In this document: positions 1 through 5,729 of the stretch, one piece after another
Layout of the letters: every line of letters begins with the position of its first letter
Position numbering within the stretch: position 1 is the stretch's first letter
Assembly: GCA_036269915.1 (NCBI GenBank)
Contig: DATBDM010000022.1
Location: forward strand, 1-7,658
Length of the DNA: 7,658 nt
Direction: 5' to 3'
From: DATBDM01 sp036269915
Lineage (GTDB): Bacteria; Actinomycetota; Thermoleophilia; Solirubrobacterales; Solirubrobacteraceae
Notes under the pieces: model-generated
Databases searched by the model: none
What the model saw: only the letters and a program-made list of their open reading frames with translations
Told to the model about the DNA's origin: nothing
Program-made: the position numbers and the translations under genes

Positions 1-233
1 GCGCCCGGGTTGAGGATCAGGCCGTCGGCGTAGTCGCTCGAGCGGTGCAGCTCCTCGACGTACTCGCCCTCGTGGTTGGTCTGGAAGAAGCTGAGATCCA
101 GTGCCAGCTCGCGCGCGAAGCCCTCGATGCGGTTCTCGAGCGCGGTCAGGCTGAGCCCGCCGTAGTGCTCGGCGGGCCGCCGGTCGAGGACGTCGAGGTT
201 GACCCCGTGCAGGACAGCAACGCGCTTGTTCAT
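1..233 (-). CDS. aroQ: Type II 3-dehydroquinate dehydratase AroQ, N-terminal part (cut by window edge)
   Basis: Only the first 77 codons are present; the gene runs off the left edge. The enzyme dehydrates 3-dehydroquinate to 3-dehydroshikimate (third shikimate-pathway step, cytoplasmic, usually a dodecamer of about 145-residue chains). The fragment carries the type II hallmarks: HGVNLDVL (residues 9-16, where NGPNLN is usual), the active-site pair Arg19 and Tyr24 with the spacing seen in the mycobacterial enzyme, the FQTNHEGE block (50-57) and LNPG (74-77) containing the substrate-binding Asn75. The His-Gly-Val-Asn variant in the first loop is unusual, but the catalytic residues are intact. 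The start is the ATG overlapping the aroKB stop codon (ATGA, positions 233-230), which implies translational coupling. Family assignment is firm; I cannot see whether the C-terminal half, with the catalytic His, is intact. Confidence 0.93.
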   Translation of the reverse strand, partial: MNKRVAVLHGVNLDVLDRRPAEHYGGLSLTALENRIEGFARELALDLSFFQTNHEGEYVEELHRSSDYADGLILNPG

Positions 234-1780
234 CGCCCGCCCAACTCTGCCACGGCGGCGGCGAGCTCGCCGGGCGCGACCGGCTGGCCGACGCGGACGT
301 CGCCGGGCGCCTCGACGAGCGCGAACCCGACCCGGCCGCCGCGGCGCTTCTTGTCGCGCCCGACCGCGGCGAGGACCGCCTCGCGCTCGACGTCGTCGTC
401 GAGCCGCGTCGGCAGCCCCCGGGCGGCGAGCAGCTCCGCGACCTCCTCGCGCAGCTCGGGCTGGGCGGACAGCCGCAGCGCCGCGAGCAGGCCGAGCCCG
501 ACCGCCTCGCCGTGGCGGTAGCGGGCGTAGCCGGTCGCGGTCTCGATCGCGTGCCCGACCGTGTGGCCGAGGTTGAGGCTCTGCCGGCGCCCGCCGTCGC
601 GCTCGTCGGCGGCGACGACGCCGAGCTTGGTGCGCGCGCAGGCGACCACGGTGTCGCGATCGGCGCCGGCCTGGCCCGAGCGCACGCGCGCCCACAGCGG
701 GCCGCCGGCGATCAGCGCCGTCTTGACCACCTCGGCCCAGCCCGCCGCGAGCTCCTCGGGCGGCAGCGTCCCCAGCGCGGCCGGATCGGCCAGCACGCCC
801 GCGGGCTGGTGGTAGGCGCCCGCGTAGTTCTTGCCCTCCGGGAGGTCGACCCCCGTCTTGCCCCCGTAGGCCGAGTCGACCTGGGCGACGAGCGTGGTCG
901 GCACCTGGACGACCGGCACCCCGCGCTGGTAGAGCGCCGCGCAGAGCCCGGCGAGATCGCCGACGACGCCGCCGCCGAGCGCCGCGACGTGGTCGTCGTG
1001 GTCCATCCCCGCGGTCGCGAGCGCGCGCAGCACCGTCTCGGCGGTGCCGAGCGTCTTGGCCGCCTCGCCCGGCGGGATCCGCACGTCGGCCGCGACGTCG
1101 CCCAGCGCGGACGCGTAGAGCGCGCCGACGTGCTCGTCGGAGACGAGGAAGCGGCGACCGGCGAGCGGCCAGAAGCCGCTGGCCAGCAGGCCCTCCCCCA
1201 CGTGCACGGGGTAGTCGCCCGAGGCGGCCGTCGCCCACAGCAGCTTGGTCTGAGGCGGCGCGCCGGCCAGCCCCCGCAGCGCGGCGGCGGCGCGGCGCAC
1301 CGTCTCGCGGCCGGTGTCGAGCAGCACGGCGTCGGCGAGCGCCTCGTAGATCGGCTGGCGGTCGGCGTGCAGCGCGTTGAAGCGCTCGCGGTCGCGCGCG
1401 AGCGGCCGGCGGCCGCCGCAGCGGCGCCAGGCGGTCTCGGCGTCGACGTCGCAGAGCACGACGGTGTGGGCCGCGAGCAGCTCGCGCACCCGCCGCGAGG
1501 CGATCGCCCCGCCTCCGAGCGAGAGCACCGGCGAGGGCGGCCGCTCGAGCAGCTCGCTCACCACGCGCTCCTCCTCCTCGCGGAACGCGCGCTCGCCGTG
1601 GCGCTCGAAGTAGGCCTCGATCGAGCTGCCCAGGCGCGCCTCGAGCTCGTGGTCGGAGTCGACCGGCCGCACGCCGAGCGCGGCCGCCACGGCACGCGCC
1701 GCCGACGTCTTGCCGGCGCCCATGAAGCCGATGAAGACGAGCGCGCGCGCGCCGTGCGTCAGAGCGGGCGCCGCTTCCAT
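230..1780 (-). CDS. aroKB: Bifunctional shikimate kinase / 3-dehydroquinate synthase (AroK-AroB fusion)
   Basis: A single 516-residue frame fuses two enzymes of the shikimate pathway. Residues about 10-170 are shikimate kinase: Walker A G18-FMGAGKT, the DSD motif (41-43) with Asp43 for shikimate, Arg67 in the FRxEE stretch, GGG (89-91), lid RRPLA (124-128) and Arg141 before the YEALAD block. Residues about 178-516 are the NAD-dependent, metal-dependent 3-dehydroquinate synthase: PPGEAAKT (236-243), GGGVVGDLAG (269-278), PTTLVAQVDSAYGGKTGVD (294-312), GKNYAGAYHQP (317-326), metal ligands expected at Glu350, His406 and His423 (the NLGHTVGHAIE and RHGEAVGLG motifs) and DKKR (476-479). The linker is only about 5-10 residues and no ATG lies near it, so this is one polypeptide. 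The ATG at 1780 lies inside the end of aroC (22-base overlap) and is preceded at 8 bases by GAGGAG (1794-1789). In-frame codons extend upstream inside aroC but are not plausible coding sequence. Similar fusions are known, for example in bifidobacteria. Confidence 0.96.
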   Translation of the reverse strand: MEAAPALTHGARALVFIGFMGAGKTSAARAVAAALGVRPVDSDHELEARLGSSIEAYFERHGERAFREEEERVVSELLERPPSPVLSLGGGAIASRRVRELLAAHTVVLCDVDAETAWRRCGGRRPLARDRERFNALHADRQPIYEALADAVLLDTGRETVRRAAAALRGLAGAPPQTKLLWATAASGDYPVHVGEGLLASGFWPLAGRRFLVSDEHVGALYASALGDVAADVRIPPGEAAKTLGTAETVLRALATAGMDHDDHVAALGGGVVGDLAGLCAALYQRGVPVVQVPTTLVAQVDSAYGGKTGVDLPEGKNYAGAYHQPAGVLADPAALGTLPPEELAAGWAEVVKTALIAGGPLWARVRSGQAGADRDTVVACARTKLGVVAADERDGGRRQSLNLGHTVGHAIETATGYARYRHGEAVGLGLLAALRLSAQPELREEVAELLAARGLPTRLDDDVEREAVLAAVGRDKKRRGGRVGFALVEAPGDVRVGQPVAPGELAAAVAELGGR

Positions 1781-2940
1781 CCGATGCGCTCCTCGTAGGC
1801 CGCGACCGCCGCGAGCGTGTCGTCGACGTGGTCGCCGCCGAACTTGTCGCGGTAGGCGCCGGCGAGCACGATGGCCAGCATCGCCTCGCCGACCACGCCC
1901 GCGGCGGGCACTACGGCCGAGTCGGTGCGCTCGCGCAGCGCCTGCGCCGGCTCCCGCGTGGCGATGTCGACCGAGCGCAGCGGCTTGGTCAGGGTCGGGA
2001 GCGGCTTCATCGCCACCTGCACGATCAGCGTCTCCCCCGTGGTCATGCCGCCCTCGAGGCCGCCCGAGCGGTTGGTGTCGCGGTAGAAGCCGCGATCGGG
2101 CGAGTAGAAGATCTCGTCGTGGGCCTCCGAGCCGGGCCGGCCCGCGAGGTCGAAGCCGTCGCCGAGGCCGACGCCCTTCGCGGCCTGGATCGAGAGCATC
2201 GCGCGCCCGAGCAGGCCGTCCATGCGCTCCTCCCAGGAGACGTGCGAGCCGAGGCCCGGCACGACGCCGAAGGCGCGCAGCTCGAAGGTGCCGCCGAGCG
2301 ACTCGTTGCGCTTGCGCAGGACGTTGATCTCCTCGACCATCGCCTGCGATGCCTCGGGGTCCAGGCAGCGGACGGGCGACTCGTCGACGCCGTCGAAGTC
2401 GGCCAGCGTGAGGTCGGCCGGCCGCGGGGCGAGCACCGACGCGATCTGGGTGACGTGCGAGCGGATCTCGACGCCGAGCACGCGCAGGAACGCCTTCGCG
2501 ACCGCGCCGCCGGCGACGCGCGCCGCGGTCTCGCGGGCGCTGGCGCGCTCGAGCACGTTGCGCACGTCGTCGAAGCCGTACTTCATCGTCCCGGCGAGAT
2601 CCGCGTGGCCGGGGCGCGGCAGGTGCACCTCGGGCACGGCCGCCTCGACCGGCCACGGGTTCATCCGCTCCTCCCAGTTGGCGTAGTCGCGGTTGGCGAC
2701 CTGGAGGGCGATCGGGCCGCCGAGCGTGCGGCCGTGGCGGACGCCGGCGGTGACCTGCGCGGCGTCGGACTCGATCTTCATGCGCCCGCCGCGGCCGTGG
2801 CCGAGCTGGCGGCGCGCGAGGTCGCGGTCGATCGCGGCCCGGTCGAGCTCGAGCCCCGCCGGGATGCCCTCGACGATGGTGGTGAGCCCGGGCCCGTGGG
2901 ATTCCCCGGCGGTGACGATGCGCAGCGGCACGGCGGGCAT
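1759..2940 (-). CDS. aroC: Chorismate synthase AroC
   Basis: This enzyme converts 5-enolpyruvylshikimate 3-phosphate to chorismate using reduced FMN, the last step of the common aromatic pathway; it is cytoplasmic and normally tetrameric. The 393 residues match the usual length in actinobacteria. Visible hallmarks are GESHG (12-16) with catalytic His15, RPGHAD (109-114) with the second catalytic His112, the signature ERASARETAARVAGGAVAK (131-149), and near the C-terminus a REPAQALRERTDSAVVPAAG block with the active-site Asp. The start is uncertain by three codons. ATG at 2940 has no good Shine-Dalgarno. GTG at 2931 would give MPLRIVTAGESHG, close to family N-termini, with TAGGA 8 bases upstream. 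Both candidates lie inside a 15-bp hairpin (2927-2959). The gene follows the pilP-slot gene after 40 bases and overlaps aroKB by 22. Confidence 0.96.
   Translation of the reverse strand: MPAVPLRIVTAGESHGPGLTTIVEGIPAGLELDRAAIDRDLARRQLGHGRGGRMKIESDAAQVTAGVRHGRTLGGPIALQVANRDYANWEERMNPWPVEAAVPEVHLPRPGHADLAGTMKYGFDDVRNVLERASARETAARVAGGAVAKAFLRVLGVEIRSHVTQIASVLAPRPADLTLADFDGVDESPVRCLDPEASQAMVEEINVLRKRNESLGGTFELRAFGVVPGLGSHVSWEERMDGLLGRAMLSIQAAKGVGLGDGFDLAGRPGSEAHDEIFYSPDRGFYRDTNRSGGLEGGMTTGETLIVQVAMKPLPTLTKPLRSVDIATREPAQALRERTDSAVVPAAGVVGEAMLAIVLAGAYRDKFGGDHVDDTLAAVAAYEERIGWKRRPL
1789..1794 (-). promoter_or_regulatory. Ribosome binding site of aroKB
   Basis: GAGGAG read on the minus strand, 8 bases before the ATG at 1780 and lying within the aroC coding sequence. 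It settles the start of the fusion gene, whose open frame otherwise continues far upstream through aroC in another frame. Confidence 0.7.
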
Positions 2941-2959
2941 CCTAGATGCCCGCCGTGCC
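2927..2959. repeat. Near-perfect 15-bp inverted repeat covering the aroC translation start
   Basis: The arms 2927-2941 (ggcacggcgggcatc) and 2945-2959 (gatgcccgccgtgcc) are exact reverse complements around a 3-base loop. In the aroC transcript the 3' arm contains the ATG at 2940 and the alternative GTG at 2931, so the stem would bury the initiation region. Neither side is followed by a T-run, so it is not a classical intrinsic terminator. It could act as a U-less terminator or pause between the pilus and aro genes, as an RNA switch on aroC translation, or as a DNA operator. The repeat itself is certain; the function is inferred. Confidence 0.85.
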
Positions 2960-2968
2960 CGCGCCTTC

Positions 2969-2981
2969 GCTCCTACGGAGC
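2969..2981. repeat. Small inverted repeat just after the pilP-slot stop codon, holding a GGAG
   Basis: Arms gctcc (2969-2973) and ggagc (2977-2981) flank a 3-base loop. On the transcript this 5-bp stem overlaps the TAG stop of the upstream gene and pairs the only strong Shine-Dalgarno-like GGAG in the gap, which lies too far (about 30 bases) from the aroC ATG for normal use. It sits 9 bases upstream of the larger stem over the aroC start, giving two consecutive hairpins. A 5-bp stem is weak evidence by itself. Confidence 0.45.
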
Positions 2982-4015
2982 TACATCCCGGGCTGCAGCA
3001 CGGCCACGACCTTCGCGACCTGCTGACCGGCGCGCGCGACCGTGGCCTTCCACTCGCGCGTCTCGAGCTTGGCGACCGTGCCGGAGCTGCGGTCGTAGGC
3101 CCAGCGCAGCGGCCCGCCCTTGTGGAGGTGCTTGCGCAGGGCGCGGGCGCCCGACTTGCTCGTCGCGCGGGCCGTCTTGGCCTTGCTCGCCGAGCTGGTG
3201 GACTTGCGGACGATGTTCACGAGGTCGAGCTCGTAGGTCTGCGAGACGGTGCCCGTGGTGGGGTCCTTGACGTCGAAGAACTCGGTGTCGCCCTCGTGCA
3301 GGGTGACGGTCTGGCAGTCCGCCGCGTACGGCTTGCAGGTGCCGTCGCCCTGCGGCGTCACGCTCGCGTCGACCAGGAACACCGCGGAGCGCTTGTCCGG
3401 GCCGGGGCCGAGGTAGATCGCCACGGGGTTCTCGGCGTCGGGCAGCGGAGCCAGCCGCTTGAGGCGCTGCTTGGTGAGCTCCCCGCTGGCGTCGCCGAAG
3501 CGCACCGTGAGCGAGTAGAGCTCGTAGGCCTTCGGCTTCGACGGCGGCGCCGACGAGGCCGGGGGCGCCGTCGTGGTCCCGCCCGAGGGCGTGGAGGGAG
3601 TCGGAGTCGAGCCGGAGCCGCCCGAGGTCGTCGTCGAGGTCGAGCTGCCGCTGCTGCTCGAGCTCGTGTTGGCCGCGGTCGCGCTCGCGAGCGATGTCGA
3701 CGCCGTGGTCGACGTCCCCGCCGAGGGCTGGGGCGTCGGCTTCGGCAGCACGGCCGGCTTGAACGGGTCCTTCGGCGCGCCGAGCACGTGACGGCTCGAG
3801 TCGTCGAAGTTCGTGGCCTGCGCGACGATCGGCTTGGAAGCCGCGAGCGAGTCGTCGTCGGAGGCGGGCGCGGTCGTCCTCGCCGGCGCCGGCGCGGGCG
3901 CCGGGTTCGAGGCGAGCAGCACCGGCACCGCGACCAGCGCGGCCGCCAGCAGCAGGGCGATCGGCCACAGACGGCGCTGGACGAGCTGGCGCCAGGTGTC
4001 CGTGATCAGGGTCAT
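2981..4015 (-). CDS. Membrane-anchored Ser/Thr/Pro-rich protein in the pilP slot of the pilus operon
   Basis: A 344-residue protein I cannot name with certainty. It has a short cytoplasmic N-terminus, one membrane segment (about 17-35), a Pro/Ala-rich spacer (37-50), a short KDPFKP motif (82-87), a low-complexity Ser/Thr/Gly/Pro linker (about 94-160), then a probable folded extracytoplasmic domain from about 163 (YELYSLTVRFG, AIYLGPGPDKRSAVFLVD, LHEGDTEFFDV) and a basic tail region (about 272-300). Cys227 and Cys234 could form a small disulfide loop. Position after pilO and the DPF-type motif recall PilP/GspC-like proteins, which link PilNO to the secretin. However, true PilP is a lipoprotein, this one is anchored by a helix, and no pilQ is present. 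The start ATG overlaps the pilO stop by 4 bases, so it is translationally coupled. A role in the pilus platform is a good inference; homology to PilP is unproven. Confidence 0.85.
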   Translation of the reverse strand: MTLITDTWRQLVQRRLWPIALLLAAALVAVPVLLASNPAPAPAPARTTAPASDDDSLAASKPIVAQATNFDDSSRHVLGAPKDPFKPAVLPKPTPQPSAGTSTTASTSLASATAANTSSSSSGSSTSTTTSGGSGSTPTPSTPSGGTTTAPPASSAPPSKPKAYELYSLTVRFGDASGELTKQRLKRLAPLPDAENPVAIYLGPGPDKRSAVFLVDASVTPQGDGTCKPYAADCQTVTLHEGDTEFFDVKDPTTGTVSQTYELDLVNIVRKSTSSASKAKTARATSKSGARALRKHLHKGGPLRWAYDRSSGTVAKLETREWKATVARAGQQVAKVVAVLQPGM

Positions 4016-4830
4016 CGGGCAACTCCGGGAACGGTCGCGGTGGTCGTCGCCGGCGTGGTCGTGCCGGTCGGGGGCGTGGTGCCGGTGGACGGCGTGGTGC
4101 CGGTCGCCGGGCTGGCGGTCTGCGACCCCAGCGCCGGAAGCGGATCCACGACGTAGCTGGCGGCGCCGACCTGGGCGGTCATGGCAGGCCAGCCGGCCGC
4201 GCCAGGGGTGATGTCGATCGACTCGACCCGCAGCAGCCGGCCCTTCGCGTTGACCTGCTCGTTCCGCACGGCGACGAAGCGCTGGAGCTGGCGGAAGTAG
4301 CCGGACAGGTTGAAGAACGAGCCGCTGAAGCTGAGGTTGAACGCGAGCGCGGACACGCCGGTCGTGCCGAGCGGAGTGAGCCCGGGCGCCGTCGCGAGCG
4401 CGCTCTGCTTCGCCGGAGCGGAGCCCTTCGTGGTCGTCGGGCTCGTCGTCGTGGCCGGGGTCGTCGTGGCGGCCGTCGTCGAGGCGGAGCTGTCGCCGGC
4501 GCCCACGTCGACCTTGTCGAAGGCGACGTTGCGGTGCCCGGCGACGGAATCGAGCTGCACCATCAGCGAGCGGACGTCGTCGTCGGCCGGGGCGGCCTTG
4601 CCCAGGCTGATCAGCTTGGCGTAGGTCGCCTTGTAGGAGGCGCGGGCCTTCTCGTAGGTCGCGAGCTGCGCCTGCGCCTGAGAGGCCTGGGCCTGCTTGG
4701 CGGCGATCTTGGTGTCGAGCGCCGTGGCCTCGGTGCGCTTGGGCGCGAGCACGAGGAACCAGAAGCCCCCGAGCAGGGCCGCGGCGACCGCGACGGCGAG
4801 GATGATCTTGTTGTTTCGCGAGAGCGTCAT
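4012..4830 (-). CDS. pilO: Type IV pilus assembly protein PilO
   Basis: A 272-residue bitopic membrane protein of the pilus alignment platform, expected to pair with PilN through coiled coil and ferredoxin-like domains outside the membrane. The order is: a short cytoplasmic N-terminus, a membrane helix (about 9-29), an Ala/Gln/Lys-rich coiled coil (about 32-75), a first domain segment, a Thr-rich insert (about 113-141), then a block typical of the family (FNLSFSGSFFNLSGYFRQL, about 164-182, then QRFVAVRNEQV), ending in a Thr/Pro/Gly tail (about 238-267). The Thr-rich insert and tail are not usual in proteobacterial PilO. The ATG lies 5 bases after the pilN stop with no strong Shine-Dalgarno, so coupling to pilN is likely; the end overlaps the next start (ATGA). 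Family call rests on architecture, position and the FSGSF-type block. Confidence 0.88.
   Translation of the reverse strand: MTLSRNNKIILAVAVAAALLGGFWFLVLAPKRTEATALDTKIAAKQAQASQAQAQLATYEKARASYKATYAKLISLGKAAPADDDVRSLMVQLDSVAGHRNVAFDKVDVGAGDSSASTTAATTTPATTTSPTTTKGSAPAKQSALATAPGLTPLGTTGVSALAFNLSFSGSFFNLSGYFRQLQRFVAVRNEQVNAKGRLLRVESIDITPGAAGWPAMTAQVGAASYVVDPLPALGSQTASPATGTTPSTGTTPPTGTTTPATTTATVPGVAR
4054..4110. repeat. 18-base tandem repeat encoding the Thr-Gly-Thr-Thr-Pro tail of PilO
   Basis: Units 4075-4092 and 4093-4110 share cgtggtgccggt followed by six variable bases. A diverged 21-base unit precedes them at 4054-4074. In the pilO frame they encode repeats of the form P-x-T-G-T-T. The length is a multiple of three throughout, so copy-number change would alter tail length without shifting the frame. 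Confidence 0.7.
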
Positions 4831-4835
4831 CGGCG

Positions 4836-5645
4836 TCAGGGGGTCGTCGTGGCGGGCGTCGAGGTGGTCGTGGAGGTGGTCGCCGAGGTGGCGGCGCCCG
4901 TCGAGCCCGGCGCGCTGGCCGTCGTCGGGGACGGGCCGACCGTCACGTCCTGCACGGTCGCCGGCGTGTCGGCGCGCTCGAAGAAGGCGACGACGGAGAA
5001 GGTCGGCGGGCGCTTGCCGCCGCAGGCCTTGCCGTACTGCTGGGTGCCCGAGCCCGACGTGGTCGTCGCGGCGGCGTCCGGTCGCTCGGACTTGGAGATC
5101 GCGACGCGGGTCACGCCGCGCACGTCGTTGAGCCGCGACAGCAGGTCGGCGACGGCCGTCTGGCCCGTGGTGCAGCCCTGCAGCGTCACGGCGGGCGCGC
5201 CGATCGCGGGGCGCAGCGCGTCCGGGGCGCCACCGCCCGACGCGGAGCTGATCGAGGCGCTCAGAGAGCTGAGCGTCACCGAAGCGGGTACCACGCGCGA
5301 GATGTCGCGCAGCGAGCGCGCCCAGTCGAAGCGCGCCGCGGCGAGGTCCCGCACCGTCTGCACGCGGGTCTGCGCGGCGGACTGGAAGTCCGCGTAGGGC
5401 TTGAGCTTGGCGGCCTGGGCCGACACGGCGGCCGTCTGGACGGTCACCTGGTCGAGCTGGGCCTGGCGATCCTTGACCGTGTTGGAGGTCAGGACGTAGG
5501 CGGCGAGGGCGACGACGCAGAACCCGAGCACGCCGAGGACGGCGAAGGCGCCCAGGCGACCCGCGGCCTGCTCGCCGGAGGCGACCGCTGCAGAAGCCGG
5601 GGTGGCTCCGCGCAGATCCGATGGGAGGAGGTTGACGGCCTTCAT
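4836..5645 (-). CDS. pilN: Type IV pilus assembly protein PilN
   Basis: A 269-residue bitopic membrane protein. In known systems the cytoplasmic N-terminus of PilN carries an NLLP peptide that docks into PilM; here it is residues 5-8. A membrane helix follows (about 31-53), then a coiled coil (about 57-100), a W108-ARSLRDISRVVPASVTLSSL block typical of the PilN family, a ferredoxin-like region (about 150-225) and a Ser/Thr-rich low-complexity tail (about 235-269). Cys158 and Cys208 lie in the external domain and could form a disulfide. I chose the ATG at 5645 over an in-frame ATG at 5705. It puts NLLP at the N-terminus and has AGGAGG three bases upstream, while the longer version would start inside the intergenic hairpin. 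It follows pilD after 84 bases and leads directly into pilO. Confidence 0.92.
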   Translation of the reverse strand: MKAVNLLPSDLRGATPASAAVASGEQAAGRLGAFAVLGVLGFCVVALAAYVLTSNTVKDRQAQLDQVTVQTAAVSAQAAKLKPYADFQSAAQTRVQTVRDLAAARFDWARSLRDISRVVPASVTLSSLSASISSASGGGAPDALRPAIGAPAVTLQGCTTGQTAVADLLSRLNDVRGVTRVAISKSERPDAAATTTSGSGTQQYGKACGGKRPPTFSVVAFFERADTPATVQDVTVGPSPTTASAPGSTGAATSATTSTTTSTPATTTP

Positions 5646-5648
5646 GTC

Positions 5649-5654
5649 CCTCCT
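5649..5654 (-). promoter_or_regulatory. Ribosome binding site of pilN
   Basis: AGGAGG on the minus strand, 3 bases before the ATG at 5645; spacing is tight, but this is the strongest Shine-Dalgarno in the window. It decides the pilN start against the upstream in-frame ATG at 5705. It lies about 28 bases downstream of the large hairpin in the same gap and is left unpaired by it, so pilN can be initiated independently of pilD. Confidence 0.75.
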
Positions 5655-5681
5655 GCTATCGGCATCGCCGGGGGCCCACTT

Positions 5682-5723
5682 GAGGCGGATCGCTGGGGTT
5701 GTCACCCCAGCCTGATCCGCCTC
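5682..5723. repeat. Long intergenic hairpin between pilD and pilN
   Basis: Outer arms gaggcggatc (5682-5691) and gatccgcctc (5714-5723) plus inner arms gctggggt (5692-5699) and accccagc (5704-5711) make 18 base pairs with one 2-base bulge (5712-5713) and a 4-base loop. It fills half of the 84-base gap. No T-run follows on the transcript. Plausible roles are a transcription attenuator, an RNA processing or 3'-end protecting structure that sets different pilD and pilN levels, or a protein-binding dyad. Confidence 0.85.
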
Positions 5724-5729
5724 CGCGGA

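Noticed and set aside
1781..2656. Upstream extension of the aroKB frame inside aroC
   Set aside because: The extension is Arg-rich out-of-frame translation of aroC; the ATG at 1780 with GAGGAG starts the recognisable kinase domain.
2927..2959. Classical Rho-independent terminator at the aroC start
   Set aside because: The stem is strong, but neither strand has a T-run after it; kept only as an inverted repeat of unknown function.
2946..3026. 26-codon plus-strand ORF starting MPAVP, the same peptide as the AroC N-terminus
   Set aside because: This is a consequence of the inverted repeat, not a duplicated gene; no ribosome site or further coding signal.
1828..3270. Long plus-strand open frame (480 codons) opposite aroC
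   Set aside because: It is the antisense shadow of a high-GC gene, with a composition rich in Arg, Ala and Gly and no recognisable motif. aroC on the other strand has full family signatures.
2693..4156. Plus-strand open frame (487 codons) across the aroC start and the pilP-slot gene
   Set aside because: It crosses two well-supported minus-strand genes and the intergenic hairpin; Arg/Gly-rich low-complexity translation typical of a GC shadow.
5646..5705. 20-codon N-terminal extension of PilN
   Set aside because: It would start within the intergenic hairpin, lacks a ribosome site and would bury the NLLP PilM-binding peptide; AGGAGG precedes the ATG at 5645.
5646..5729. Promoter for pilN in the pilD-pilN gap
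   Set aside because: I could not find a convincing -35/-10 pair; the gap is explained by the hairpin and ribosome site.
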